Source: Rhizobium sp. Root1220
Lineage (GTDB): Bacteria; Pseudomonadota; Alphaproteobacteria; Rhizobiales; Rhizobiaceae
Assembly (NCBI RefSeq): GCF_001426265.1
Contig: NZ_LMDG01000001.1
Location: 254,450 to 318,449 of the forward strand
DNA length: 64,000 nt
Direction: 5' to 3'
Shown: positions 35,768 to 45,192 of the stretch, one piece after another
Layout of the letters: every line of letters begins with the position of its first letter
How positions within the stretch are numbered: the first letter of the stretch is position 1
Made by a program: the position numbers and the translations under genes
The notes under the pieces: generated by a model
The model's database searches: none
The model's input: the letters and a program-made list of their open reading frames with translations, nothing else
Told to the model about the DNA's origin: nothing

Positions 35768-37282
35768 ATGGCGCGCCCGAATATCCTCATCGTGATGGTC
35801 GACCAGTTCAACGGAACGCTGTTTCCCGATGGTCCGGCCGAGTTTCTTCACGCGCCGCACCTGAAAGCCCTGGCCAAGCGCTCTGTGCGCTTCGCCAACT
35901 GCTACACCGCAAGCCCGCTCTGCGCCCCGGCACGGGCATCCTTCATGTCCGGCCAGCTGCCGAACCGGACGCGGGTCTATGACAATGCCGCCGAATTCGC
36001 CTCCGACATTCCTACCTATGCGCACCACCTGCGTGCCGCCGGCTATCACACCGCACTGTCGGGCAAGATGCATTTCGTTGGCCCGGACCAGCTTCACGGC
36101 TTCGAGGAACGGCTGACCACGGACATCTATCCCGCCGACTTCGGCTGGACGCCCGACTACACCAAGCCCGGCGAGCGCATCGACTGGTGGTATCACAACC
36201 TCGGTTCGGTTACCGGCGCCGGGGTGGCCGAAATCACCAACCAGATGGAGTATGACGACGAGGTTGCCTACAATGCGAGCCGCAAGCTCTACGACCTCTC
36301 GCGGCGCCAAGACCATCGGCCATGGTGCCTGACGGTGAGCTTTACGCATCCGCACGATCCTTACGTGGCACGCCGCAAGTTCTGGGATCTCTACGAGGAT
36401 TGCCCGGCGCTCGATCCCGAAGTCGACATGATTCCGTTCGCTGAACAGGACCCGCATTCGCAGCGGTTGCTCACGGCATGCGACTACGAGGCCACCGAGA
36501 TCACGCCGGATCAGATCCGCCGGGCGCGCCGCGGATACTTTGCCAATATCTCCTATATCGACGAAAAGGTCGGTGAGCTTATCGACGTGCTCGAGCGCAC
36601 CAAAATGGCTGACGACACAATCATCCTGTTTGTCTCCGATCATGGCGACATGCTGGGCGAGCGCGGCCTGTGGTTCAAGATGTGCTTTTTCGAGGGTTCC
36701 GCGCGTGTGCCGCTGATGATTGCCGTTCCCGGCTGGGAGCCCACACTTGTCGATCAGCCGGTGTCGACCCTCGATGTGACACCGACCCTGGCCGCACTTG
36801 CCGGCATCGACATCACGAAGCTCGCGCCGTGGACGGATGGCGAGGATCTCACGCAGCTGGCGAACGGAACCGGCGGGCGCGGCGCGGTGCCGATGGAGTA
36901 TGCAGCCGAGGGCTCGGTAGCACCGCTCGTCGCGCTGCGCGACGGCAGGTTCAAGCTGACGCTGTGCGACATGGATCCGCCGATGCTGTTCGATCTGGAA
37001 GCGGACCCGAAGGAACGCCGCAATCTCGCCGACGATCCGGCGCACGCGGCAACACTCGCGTCGTTGAGAGCCCAGGCCGAGAGCCGCTGGAACCTTGCGA
37101 GCTTCGACGCCGCCGTGCGCGAGAGCCAGGCGCGGCGCTGGGTGGTCTACGCGGCGTTGCGCAACGGTGCCTACTATCCCTGGGATTACCAGCCGCTGCA
37201 AAAGGCATCCGAACGCTACATGCGCAACCACATGGACCTCAATGTGCTTGAGGAAAACCAGCGCTACCCACGCGGCGAGTGA
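35768..37282 (+). CDS. betC: Choline-sulfatase
   Basis: A 504-residue type I sulfatase. The signature Cys52-Ala-Pro-Ala-Arg56 carries the cysteine that is converted to formylglycine. ILIVMVDQFNGTLFP gives the first metal ligand, GKMHFVGPDQLHGF and VSDHGDMLGERGLW the others, and the choline-sulfatase C-terminal extension is present (YMRNHMDLNVLE). It splits choline-O-sulfate to choline and sulfate; choline then feeds glycine betaine synthesis. betI, betA and betB are not in the window, unlike the clustered bet genes of S. meliloti. Confidence 0.92.
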   Translation: MARPNILIVMVDQFNGTLFPDGPAEFLHAPHLKALAKRSVRFANCYTASPLCAPARASFMSGQLPNRTRVYDNAAEFASDIPTYAHHLRAAGYHTALSGKMHFVGPDQLHGFEERLTTDIYPADFGWTPDYTKPGERIDWWYHNLGSVTGAGVAEITNQMEYDDEVAYNASRKLYDLSRRQDHRPWCLTVSFTHPHDPYVARRKFWDLYEDCPALDPEVDMIPFAEQDPHSQRLLTACDYEATEITPDQIRRARRGYFANISYIDEKVGELIDVLERTKMADDTIILFVSDHGDMLGERGLWFKMCFFEGSARVPLMIAVPGWEPTLVDQPVSTLDVTPTLAALAGIDITKLAPWTDGEDLTQLANGTGGRGAVPMEYAAEGSVAPLVALRDGRFKLTLCDMDPPMLFDLEADPKERRNLADDPAHAATLASLRAQAESRWNLASFDAAVRESQARRWVVYAALRNGAYYPWDYQPLQKASERYMRNHMDLNVLEENQRYPRGE

Positions 37283-37339
37283 GATTGCAGTGGAGCCGAT
37301 GAACGGCTAGGGTCTGCGATCGCAACCGGGAGGCATTTG

Positions 37340-37549
37340 ATGAAGATCAGCGCACGCAATCGGCTGAAGGGCAAGGTCGTCGACGTCAAGAAGGGTGCGA
37401 CCACGGCGCATGTCCGCATCGACATCGGCGGCGGTTCGATCGTCACAGCATCGATCACCAACGAGGCCGTCGACGAGCTTGGCCTGACGGCCGGCTCCGA
37501 TGCCTACGCCGTCGTCAAAGCATCGGACGTGATGGTCGCCGTCGACTGA
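37340..37549 (+). CDS. TOBE-domain molybdenum-pterin-binding protein (Mop-like)
   Basis: A 69-residue protein from ATG 37340, preceded by GGGAGG. SARNRLKGKVVDVKKGATTA and the NEAVDELGL and AYAVVKASDVMVAVD segments match the single Mop/TOBE domain that binds molybdate or related oxyanions in oligomers. It is a lone gene; no modABC is visible. It ends one base from the convergent trmO. Confidence 0.88.
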   Translation: MKISARNRLKGKVVDVKKGATTAHVRIDIGGGSIVTASITNEAVDELGLTAGSDAYAVVKASDVMVAVD

Positions 37550-37550
37550 T

Positions 37551-38075
37551 TCACGCCTTCTGGCAGTAATGCACCGTGCCGTCGTCGCCGGTCTGGAAAT
37601 CTCCGGGCTGCGGCGGCGCAATCGGTTTGAAGAGCGTGCGGTCCGGTTTCAGATCGAGCAACGGCGTGCCGTCCAGGCAATCCATGCCGCGCACTAGAAG
37701 GACAGCCCCCTCCACTCCTTCGAGCTTGACGATCGAGGTCCCGATCGGATTGGGCCGGACCGGTGAGCGCAGTGAAAAGGTGCCGTGCACCTTGCCTGAG
37801 TTGGCCGGGCTCTGCAGCACGAGATCGCGGCGCGAGCGATCGAGCCAATAGAGAACTTCCAGCCGCTCGAAGGCTTCGACACCCTGCAGCGCCGGCACCC
37901 AGGGCTCGAATATCTCGATCCGGCAGATCGGGCCGTCATGCCGGCCCTGGCGCGGCGTTTCCATGCGCGACGTCCAGGGCGTCCCGATGCGACCGATGAA
38001 CACGAGACCGGCATCCGTCGGAGCCGGTGCATCGACGACGACTTCATTTTCACGGACTTCATTCTCGCGAACCAT
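37551..38075 (-). CDS. trmO: tRNA (N6-threonylcarbamoyladenosine)-methyltransferase TrmO
   Basis: A 174-residue protein of the TsaA/TrmO family. The beta-barrel core starts near residue 23 ([11 protein letters not shown]), and the signature [16 protein letters not shown] with the PLLDLKPD segment is intact. TrmO uses SAM to methylate t6A37 of certain tRNAs. The first residues contain a tandem RENEV repeat ([13 protein letters not shown]), absent from the core and probably a local duplication. It is separated from prfC by 54 bases on the same strand. Confidence 0.85.
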   Translation of the reverse strand: MVRENEVRENEVVVDAPAPTDAGLVFIGRIGTPWTSRMETPRQGRHDGPICRIEIFEPWVPALQGVEAFERLEVLYWLDRSRRDLVLQSPANSGKVHGTFSLRSPVRPNPIGTSIVKLEGVEGAVLLVRGMDCLDGTPLLDLKPDRTLFKPIAPPQPGDFQTGDDGTVHYCQKA

Positions 38076-38129
38076 GCTGCGCTCCTGTTAACGCGGTCAG
38101 TATGGCATAGCGCTATATCTTGCGAAACA

Positions 38130-39713
38130 TTACGCCGCCTTGGCGACGTGATATTCCTTGATCGCAACCATCTTGATCGCCGGGAACCGCTCGGATTCGT
38201 AGCGCAGCGAGAAACTGTCCTGCGCCAGAAACACCGGATCGCCGTCGAGATCGCGGGCGATATCGCCGCGCTTGACGGTCAGAAACTTTTCGAGTTCGGC
38301 GGGCTGCTCTGACGAAATCCAGCGGCAGACCGAGAAGCGCGACATTTCGAAGGAGACCGGCAGACCGTATTCCGCCTGCAAGCGTTCCTTCAGGACGTCG
38401 AGCTGGAGAGCGCCGACGACACCAACGATAGCCGGCGAACCATCTTCGGGAGAAAACAGCTGCACCACTCCCTCCTCGGCCATCTGCTGCAGCGCCTCCT
38501 TGAGCTTCTTCGCCTTCATCGCATCTTCAAGACGCACGCGGCGGAGAATTTCCGGCGAGAAGTTCGGCACGCCCTGGAAGACCAGCGCTTCGCCTTCGGT
38601 CAGCGTATCGCCAATGCGCAGCGTGCCGTGGTTGGGAATGCCGACCACATCGCCGGCGTAGGCGGTGTCGGCCAGCTGGCGCTGCGAGGCGAAAAAGAAC
38701 TGCGGAGCCGTCAGGCCAAGCTGTTTTCCGGTGCGGGCCAGACGCGCCTTCATGCCACGCTCGAGCTTGCCGGAGCAGATACGGGCGAAAGCAATACGGT
38801 CGCGGTGATTGGGGTCCATGTTGGCCTGGATCTTGAAGACGAAGGCCGTCATCTTGTCGTCGGTCGCGTGCACCGTTCTCGTATCGGCGACCTGGTCGCG
38901 CGGCGGCGGCGCGAAGTCGCCAAGTGCGTCGATGAGATCTCGCACGCCGAAATTGCGCAGCGCCGAGCCGAAAAAGACAGGCGTCAGGTGGCCTTCGAGG
39001 AACGCTTCCCGATCGAACGGACGGCAGGCCTCGATCGCCAGTTCCGTTTCCTCTACGAAGGCGGCGCGCTCATTCTCCGGCAGGCGGTCGGCAACGCTCT
39101 GCGGGCCATTGACCTTGGTGGGTTGCACCTCGGTATCGGAACCGCGCACCGTGTTGTCGGCCAGATGATAGGAGCCGCAGAAGGTCTTGGAGCGTCCGAT
39201 CGGCCAGGTGATCGGCGCGGTATCGAGCGCCAGCTTTTCCTCGACCTCATCCAGGATCTCGAAGGGGTCGCGGCTTTCGCGGTCCATCTTGTTGATGAAG
39301 GTGATGATCGGAATGTCGCGCATGCGGCAGACTTCGAATAGCTTCAGCGTCCGCGGTTCGATGCCTTTCGCGGCGTCGATGACCATGACGGCGGCGTCCA
39401 CGGCCGTCAGCGTACGATAGGTGTCGTCGGCGAAGTCTTCGTGGCCGGGGGTGTCGAGAATATTGAAGACATTGCCGTCATACTCGAAGGTCATCACCGA
39501 GGTGACGACCGATATCCCGCGCTCGCGCTCGATCTTCATCCAGTCCGAGCGGGTCTGTATCCGATCCTTCTTCGCCTTGACTTCGCCGGCAAGCTGGATG
39601 GCGCCGCCGAACAGCAGCAGCTTTTCGGTGAGCGTGGTCTTGCCCGCGTCCGGGTGCGCGATAATAGCGAATGTGCGGCGGCGGGAAACCGCCTCGGCGA
39701 GACTTTCGGCCAT
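38130..39713 (-). CDS. prfC: Peptide chain release factor 3
   Basis: A 527-residue translational GTPase: P-loop AHPDAGKTTLTEKLL, SVVTSVMTFEYD with DTPGHEDFADDTYR as G3, and INKMDRE as G4. It recycles RF1/RF2 from ribosomes after termination. It is divergent from dut. Confidence 0.95.
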   Translation of the reverse strand: MAESLAEAVSRRRTFAIIAHPDAGKTTLTEKLLLFGGAIQLAGEVKAKKDRIQTRSDWMKIERERGISVVTSVMTFEYDGNVFNILDTPGHEDFADDTYRTLTAVDAAVMVIDAAKGIEPRTLKLFEVCRMRDIPIITFINKMDRESRDPFEILDEVEEKLALDTAPITWPIGRSKTFCGSYHLADNTVRGSDTEVQPTKVNGPQSVADRLPENERAAFVEETELAIEACRPFDREAFLEGHLTPVFFGSALRNFGVRDLIDALGDFAPPPRDQVADTRTVHATDDKMTAFVFKIQANMDPNHRDRIAFARICSGKLERGMKARLARTGKQLGLTAPQFFFASQRQLADTAYAGDVVGIPNHGTLRIGDTLTEGEALVFQGVPNFSPEILRRVRLEDAMKAKKLKEALQQMAEEGVVQLFSPEDGSPAIVGVVGALQLDVLKERLQAEYGLPVSFEMSRFSVCRWISSEQPAELEKFLTVKRGDIARDLDGDPVFLAQDSFSLRYESERFPAIKMVAIKEYHVAKAA

Positions 39714-39803
39714 GGTGTGAATCCTGTGGAATTGCCGCGTATCTAGCGATTAAAGGCCGCCATTGCAATTGACCTTGGGCCTGCGGGCGCAAAGTAATGA
39801 CCG

Positions 39804-40274
39804 ATGACCATTCACACCGATACCCGTCCCACACTCAATCTCATCCGCCTTGCCAACGGCGAGGGCCTCGAGTTGCCCGCTTACGAAAGCAACGGCGCCG
39901 CCGGCATGGACCTGCGCGCTGCCGTCGACGACGGCGCGCCGCTGGTTCTCTTGCCAGGCAAGCGCGCACTGGTGCCGACCGGCCTGATCTTCGAGATTCC
40001 CGAAGGATTCGAGGGCCAGATCCGCCCGCGTTCCGGCCTCGCCTTCAAGCACGGCATCACCTGCCTCAACACGCCGGGTACGATCGACAGCGATTATCGC
40101 GGCGAGGTGAAGGTGTTGCTGATCAATCTCGGCGACGAGCCTTTCGAGATTATCCGTGGCATGCGCATCGCCCAGATGGTGATCGCACCGGCGATCCAGG
40201 CACGGATCACGGAGAGCAAGGAAGCAGGCACAACGGTGCGCGGCGCCGGCGGCTTTGGCTCGACCGGAGTATGA
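39804..40274 (+). CDS. dut: dUTP diphosphatase
   Basis: A 156-residue trimeric dUTPase with all five motifs, including [31 protein letters not shown] and the C-terminal [10 protein letters not shown] that closes the active site. It lowers dUTP and supplies dUMP. It overlaps the GNAT gene by four bases (ATGA). In related genomes it follows coaBC directly; here 11.7 kb intervene. Confidence 0.96.
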   Translation: MTIHTDTRPTLNLIRLANGEGLELPAYESNGAAGMDLRAAVDDGAPLVLLPGKRALVPTGLIFEIPEGFEGQIRPRSGLAFKHGITCLNTPGTIDSDYRGEVKVLLINLGDEPFEIIRGMRIAQMVIAPAIQARITESKEAGTTVRGAGGFGSTGV

Positions 40275-41170
40275 GCCTGGCGTCTGCCACCTACCCCGGA
40301 CTGACCTTTCGTCAGGATTATTTCGCGGACCATGCGGCGTGGACCGCGCTGGTTTCGCTCCTTCAGGACACGTTCGGCATCGATCTCGACCCGCTGCGGC
40401 GGCTCGGCGGCGCCGATCCCACCAGCATGCCGTTCGGCTGGTTTACCGATGACGGTCTACTTGCCGCCAATCTTTCAGCCTTTGCGATGCCAATCGTTGT
40501 CAATGGCCGGGCGGTGAATGCCGCGGCGTTTCAATCCGGTGCCGTTCGTCCACCCTGGCGTGGGCTTGGACTCTACCGGGATCTGACGCGCAAGGCACTG
40601 GACTGGTGCGCCAGACGGGGCTTCGAAGCGGTCGTTCTCTATACCGACAAGCCGGCGCTCTACGAGCCCTATGACTTTCGCCCGATGCCGATGCATTCTT
40701 ATTCGGGTAAGGCGCCGGCACTGGCCCTGGGAGCGTCGCCCGCCCGTCACCTCGACGTTTGGCGGCCGGATGATCTCATGCTGCTGCACACTGCCCTGAA
40801 GTCGCGCGTTCCGGTTTCGAACGTGCTTGCGGTACATGAGAGTGCGGCAATGTTCCTGATCAACACGCAGTTCGACCCTGGTGTGCGACTGAGCTGGCTC
40901 GAGCGGGAAAAGGCTGTTGTTGCCTGGAAAGCGACGCCCGAGCGCTTCGCCCTGATCGATGTCGTTGCCGCCGAGGTTCCCTCGCTTTCAGCGATCATGG
41001 GGGCGCTTGGCGTCGAGACCGCGTCTGTCGACGTGCTGTTTTGTCCGGACAAGCTCGGCTGGACCGGGGAAGCCGCATCGCTTGAGGGCGCAACGCGTTT
41101 CCTGATCCGCTCAGCTACGACAACGGTGCTCGATGCCCCGGCGATGCTGTCGCCGATGGCCGATTTCTGA
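40271..41170 (+). CDS. GNAT-family N-acetyltransferase
   Basis: About 299 residues from ATG 40271, which overlaps the dut stop; the longer frame from 39797 is an artefact of reading through dut. The acetyl-CoA-binding part is around residues 75-125 ([29 protein letters not shown]), with a C-terminal extension of about 170 residues. The acceptor substrate is unknown. Coupling with dut is probably only transcriptional. Confidence 0.75.
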   Translation: MSLASATYPGLTFRQDYFADHAAWTALVSLLQDTFGIDLDPLRRLGGADPTSMPFGWFTDDGLLAANLSAFAMPIVVNGRAVNAAAFQSGAVRPPWRGLGLYRDLTRKALDWCARRGFEAVVLYTDKPALYEPYDFRPMPMHSYSGKAPALALGASPARHLDVWRPDDLMLLHTALKSRVPVSNVLAVHESAAMFLINTQFDPGVRLSWLEREKAVVAWKATPERFALIDVVAAEVPSLSAIMGALGVETASVDVLFCPDKLGWTGEAASLEGATRFLIRSATTTVLDAPAMLSPMADF

Positions 41171-41172
41171 TC

Positions 41173-41646
41173 CTACCTCGCCTGCGCAAGTGGAGGCAGC
41201 CGACGCTTGACGGGTGAGGCCTTGACCATCGAGGTGCTCGTTTCTGCTTTTTCCGCCACCTTGTCGAGGATGGTATCGAGCTGCGCCATGGAGCGAACGA
41301 CCAAGCGCGCGATAAAGCAGTCATCCCCCGTCACCTTGTCGCATTCGACGAATTCCGGCGTTTCCTGGATGATCCGCTCGACGACATGCAATTGGCCCGG
41401 AAGCGGCTTGACGCGCACGATGGCCTGCAGTGGAAAGCCGAGGGCGGCAGGGTCGATATCAATGGTGAAAGCCGCGATGACGCCGCGGTCCTCCAATCTG
41501 CGCAACCGTTCCGCAGCACTCGGTGACGAAAGCCGCGCGGCTTGGGCCAGTTCCTTCAACGATATGCGTGCATTCTTCGCGAGCGCATCCAGAATGCTCT
41601 GATCAGCATCATCGAGCGCCGCTTCAAAATTAGCATACACCGCCAT
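41173..41646 (-). CDS. Lrp/AsnC-family regulator
   Basis: A 157-residue protein: N-terminal helix-turn-helix (LDALAKNARISLKELAQAARLSSPSAAERLRRLEDRG in outline) and a C-terminal RAM ligand domain. Lrp proteins often sense amino acids. It is divergent from the DMT transporter at 41751 across 104 bases, so it probably controls amino-acid or metabolite export by that protein. Confidence 0.88.
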   Translation of the reverse strand: MAVYANFEAALDDADQSILDALAKNARISLKELAQAARLSSPSAAERLRRLEDRGVIAAFTIDIDPAALGFPLQAIVRVKPLPGQLHVVERIIQETPEFVECDKVTGDDCFIARLVVRSMAQLDTILDKVAEKAETSTSMVKASPVKRRLPPLAQAR

Positions 41647-41750
41647 AACGCCTCACGATATTAGGAAAAACAAGGAACAAACCTCCTTCACCCTATATAA
41701 ATGACAGGCTCTCCGCAATATTCTTCAGGCAGACACAACGGAGCGCCGCC

Positions 41751-42647
41751 ATGCAGAACGATATTCGCACCGGCACGGTACAGATGACGGCAGCGATGCT
41801 GATTTCAGGGACGATCGGGTGGTTCGTCGTCATGTCCGGCCAACCCGTCAGCGGCGTGGTCTTCTGGCGCTGCCTGTTCGGGGCGATCAGCCTGCTCGTC
41901 GTCTGCGCTGCCATGGGGTTTCTAAGGCCGGGCGTGATCAGCCTGCGATCGTTCTTCGTTGCAGTATTCGGCGGTATCGCGATCGTATTCAACTGGCTGC
42001 TGCTTTTCGCATCCTATAGCCACGCATCGATTTCAATCGCGACCACGGTCTACAACACCCAGCCATTCATGCTTCTGGGTCTCGGAGCCCTTTTCCTCGG
42101 CGAAAGGATCACCATCACCAAGCTGTTCTGGCTGATGCTGGCCTTCGCGGGCATGGTTGCGATCGTTGAGGCGAAGCCGACGAATGATATAGCAGACGCA
42201 GGCTACGGCCTTGGCATCCTTCTAGCGCTCGCGGCCGCCTTTTTCTATGCGCTTGCCGCACTCGCTGCAAAGCGGCTGCGGGGCACGCCACCGCATCTGA
42301 TTGCGCTGATACAGGTGTCGACCGGGGTGATCATGCTGCTTCCGGCGACGAACTTCTCCGACCTGCCCACTGATGCCCCATCGTGGTCTATCCTCGTCAC
42401 CATGGGCGTCATTCATACCGGCTTGATGTATGTGTTGCTCTACGGCGCGATCCAGAAGCTGCCGATCCATTTGACCGGCGCACTGTCGTTCATTTATCCA
42501 ATCGCTGCGATCGTCGTCGACAGGATGGCTTTCGGTCACACGCTCCAGCCGCTGCAGATCTTCGGGGCCGCAGTCATTCTTGCCGCCGCGGCGGGCATGA
42601 ATCTCGGCTGGACGCCCGCAGGATTGCTGCGGACGCGTGCCGGCTGA
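41751..42647 (+). CDS. EamA/DMT family transporter
   Basis: A 298-residue membrane protein with two EamA repeats and ten predicted segments (AAMLISGTIGWFVVMSGQP at the start). It is divergent from the Lrp-type regulator, a frequent pairing for amino-acid exporters. It is the third DMT protein in the window. The substrate is not known. Confidence 0.84.
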   Translation: MQNDIRTGTVQMTAAMLISGTIGWFVVMSGQPVSGVVFWRCLFGAISLLVVCAAMGFLRPGVISLRSFFVAVFGGIAIVFNWLLLFASYSHASISIATTVYNTQPFMLLGLGALFLGERITITKLFWLMLAFAGMVAIVEAKPTNDIADAGYGLGILLALAAAFFYALAALAAKRLRGTPPHLIALIQVSTGVIMLLPATNFSDLPTDAPSWSILVTMGVIHTGLMYVLLYGAIQKLPIHLTGALSFIYPIAAIVVDRMAFGHTLQPLQIFGAAVILAAAAGMNLGWTPAGLLRTRAG

Positions 42648-42676
42648 CATTATTGCGTAGGGTTGCGAAGCGGGAC

Positions 42677-43195
42677 CTACTTCGGCTGCCGTGTCATCTC
42701 GAACAGGAACCAGGTGCGGCGCTCAGCTTCGTCGATCCAGTTTTCGAGAAGGCTGGTGGTAGCTGCGTCATTGTGTTCCGAGCAGACCTCGTGCGTTTCG
42801 CGCAGGAGGGAGACAAGCTGCTTGTTGTCGTCGCGCAGCTCGGCCAGCATGTCTTCCGGTGTCACGTAGTCGGCATCGTTGTCGTTCAGACGCTGCAGGC
42901 GTCCGATATGACCGACTGACCGCAGCGTCGTGCCTCCGATTTTGCGGGCGCGCTCGGCGATAGCGTCGGTCGCCTCGAAAATCTGCTCGGATTGTTCGTC
43001 GAGCAGAAGGTGATAGTCACGGAAATGCGGCCCTGACATATGCCAATGAAAATTCTTGGTCTTCATGTAGAGCGCGAAGAAATCGGCAAGCAGAGCCGCC
43101 AGCGCACCCGAAATATCCTGTATCGCATTGCTTTTCAGGTCGGTGGGGGTTGCTAGCGGCGCAAGCTTGCGCTTTTCGACTGTAGATCGGCTCAT
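42677..43195 (-). CDS. dps: Dps/ferritin-like DNA-binding protein
   Basis: A 172-residue protein from ATG 43195, preceded by GGAGAA; the frame runs on to 43420 without support. The ferroxidase signature KNFHWHMSGPHFRDYHLLLDEQSEQIFEATDAIAER (given in outline) contains the conserved His and Asp/Glu ligands. Dps dodecamers store iron and protect DNA from peroxide. The 240 bases upstream hold no other gene. Confidence 0.9.
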   Translation of the reverse strand: MSRSTVEKRKLAPLATPTDLKSNAIQDISGALAALLADFFALYMKTKNFHWHMSGPHFRDYHLLLDEQSEQIFEATDAIAERARKIGGTTLRSVGHIGRLQRLNDNDADYVTPEDMLAELRDDNKQLVSLLRETHEVCSEHNDAATTSLLENWIDEAERRTWFLFEMTRQPK

Positions 43196-43434
43196 AGGGG
43201 TTCTCCTTCGGTGGGAATAAAACGCTTCAGTATTTCGATGCCGGACAGGATCTTCGACCACCCATGCAGTGTCGACCACCGGCCTCGTATCCCGGCACCA
43301 CCGACCGGGAACTAGAAGCACGTCCGGCGACGTCAATAGCGGCAACGCCAATCCGTTGCCAAAGGCAACGTCGTACTGGACCTGCTTGAAATTGGCAGAC
43401 CGCAGGTCTAGAACAGCCACAGAGGCTCAGGCAG

Positions 43435-44052
43435 ATGTCACTCACCGCTCTTTTCGCTTATGCGGCGGCACTCTTCATTGCAGCCGCCATCCCAGGCCCC
43501 GGCATCACCGCGATCGTGGCGCGTGCGCTCGGCTCAAGCTTCCGCGAGACGTTTTTCATGGGCCTCGGGCTGGTGCTCGGCGACATGACCTACCTGACGG
43601 CCGTTATCCTCGGGCTTGCTTTCGTCGCTCAGACATTCACAGAGGTCTTCATCGTCATCAAGATCGCCGGCGCGCTTTATCTCGGCTACATCGCCTACAA
43701 GCTATGGACGGCAGGCCTGCTTGCGCAGGATATCGTGGCACGCAAATCCAGCAATGTTGGCTTGAGTTTCCTCTCCGGCTTGCTGGTGACGCTCGGCAAC
43801 CCCAAGACCATGCTTTTCTACATCGCGCTTGTGCCAACGCTGATTGACATCAACAGCATCGGGCCTCGCGAGTACGGCATTCTTCTCGCCACTACCTTCG
43901 TCGTTCTGATCGTCGTGCTGGTGCCTTATATGCTGCTGGCTTCGCGCGCCCGCACACTGCTGAAGCGGCCGCGCGCGCTGCAGACACTGAACCGCTTTGC
44001 GGCCGGCATTCTCGCCGGAACGGCAGCGTTCATCGCCACCCGCGCGGCGTGA
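43435..44052 (+). CDS. LysE/RhtB-family amino-acid exporter
   Basis: A 205-residue inner-membrane protein with six predicted segments, the AAIPGPGITAIVARALG motif near the N-terminus and the GLLVTLGNPKTMLFY motif in the middle. Members export basic amino acids, homoserine or threonine. It is followed by cysK after 131 bases. Confidence 0.88.
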   Translation: MSLTALFAYAAALFIAAAIPGPGITAIVARALGSSFRETFFMGLGLVLGDMTYLTAVILGLAFVAQTFTEVFIVIKIAGALYLGYIAYKLWTAGLLAQDIVARKSSNVGLSFLSGLLVTLGNPKTMLFYIALVPTLIDINSIGPREYGILLATTFVVLIVVLVPYMLLASRARTLLKRPRALQTLNRFAAGILAGTAAFIATRAA

Positions 44053-44183
44053 AATAATCGTTCGGCAAGATGCCGTTTTCAAACGATTTTTTCTCTCATG
44101 GCGGCGGCGGGTGGAGCAAGCCACTCTGGCCTCGTCAGGTGTTTGACCCTATTCTTTGCCGAAATCTTGCAAGGGAGAGCGCA

Positions 44184-45146
44184 ATGTCGAAGAAACCGGG
44201 CCGCGGCCGTATCTATTCCTCGATCACCGAAACCATTGGCGACACGCCGATCGTCCGGCTCGACAAACTGGCCAAGGCGAAAGGCGTCAAGGCAAACCTT
44301 CTCGCCAAGCTCGAGTTCTTCAATCCCATCGCCTCCGTCAAGGACCGTATCGGCGTCGCCATGATCGAGTCGCTGGAGGCGCAGGGCAGGATCTCCCCCG
44401 GCAAGACAACGCTGATCGAGCCAACATCCGGAAATACCGGCATCGCGCTGGCGTTCGCAGCCGCCGCCAAGGGCTACAAGCTGATCCTGACGATGCCCGA
44501 GACGATGTCGATCGAGCGCCGCAAGATGCTGGCGCTGCTGGGCGCCGAACTGGTGCTGACCGAAGGCCCGAAAGGGATGAAGGGCGCGATCGCCAAGGCC
44601 GAGGAACTTGCGGCGACGCTTCCGGATGCGGTCATTCCGCAGCAGTTCGAGAATCCGGCCAACCCGGAGATCCACCGCAAGACGACGGCCGAGGAGATCT
44701 GGAACGATACGGAGGGTAGCGTCGACATCCTGGTGTCCGGCATCGGCACCGGCGGCACGATCACCGGTGCCGGCCAAGTGCTGAAATCCAAGAAGCCCGG
44801 CATCAAGGTCGTTGCCGTCGAGCCGGCGGAATCGCCGGTACTGTCCGGAGGCGCGCCGGGGCCACACAAGATCCAGGGCATCGGCGCGGGCTTTGCCCCG
44901 GCGATTCTCGACACGCATATCTACGACGAGGTCGTGACCGTGAGCAGCGGCGAGGCGCTGGAACTCGCCCGCGAGGTCGCCAGGCTCGAAGGCGTGCCGG
45001 TCGGAATTTCGTCCGGTGCCGCGCTGGCAGCGGCGATCAAGGTGGGCAGCCGCGATGAGAATGCCGGCAAGAACATCGTCGTCATCATTCCCTCGTTTGC
45101 CGAGCGCTATCTCTCGACCGCGCTGTTCGACGGGCTCGGCAGCTAA
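44184..45146 (+). CDS. cysK: Cysteine synthase A
   Basis: A 320-residue PLP enzyme from ATG 44184 with AAGGGAGAG before it. The Schiff-base lysine is Lys53 in [20 protein letters not shown] binds the phosphate/substrate loop and [10 protein letters not shown] the cofactor phosphate. It makes cysteine from O-acetylserine and sulfide. A hairpin terminator follows. Confidence 0.92.
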   Translation: MSKKPGRGRIYSSITETIGDTPIVRLDKLAKAKGVKANLLAKLEFFNPIASVKDRIGVAMIESLEAQGRISPGKTTLIEPTSGNTGIALAFAAAAKGYKLILTMPETMSIERRKMLALLGAELVLTEGPKGMKGAIAKAEELAATLPDAVIPQQFENPANPEIHRKTTAEEIWNDTEGSVDILVSGIGTGGTITGAGQVLKSKKPGIKVVAVEPAESPVLSGGAPGPHKIQGIGAGFAPAILDTHIYDEVVTVSSGEALELAREVARLEGVPVGISSGAALAAAIKVGSRDENAGKNIVVIIPSFAERYLSTALFDGLGS

Positions 45147-45166
45147 GGTCCGCCTCTGCCGTGCAC

Positions 45167-45184
45167 GGGGCGCTTCGGCGCCCC
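45167..45184. terminator. Terminator between cysK and yifB/comM
   Basis: Perfect 7-bp stem GGGGCGC / GCGCCCC closed by a stable TTCG loop, 20 bases after the cysK stop and 9 before the convergent gene end. The T-tract is weak on both sides, but the stem is strong. Confidence 0.55.
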
Positions 45185-45192
45185 CATTTCGG

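Noticed and set aside
43196-43434. Extension of the dps frame to 43420
   Set aside because: The family N-terminus and ribosome site are at 43195, and the extension has no recognisable domain.
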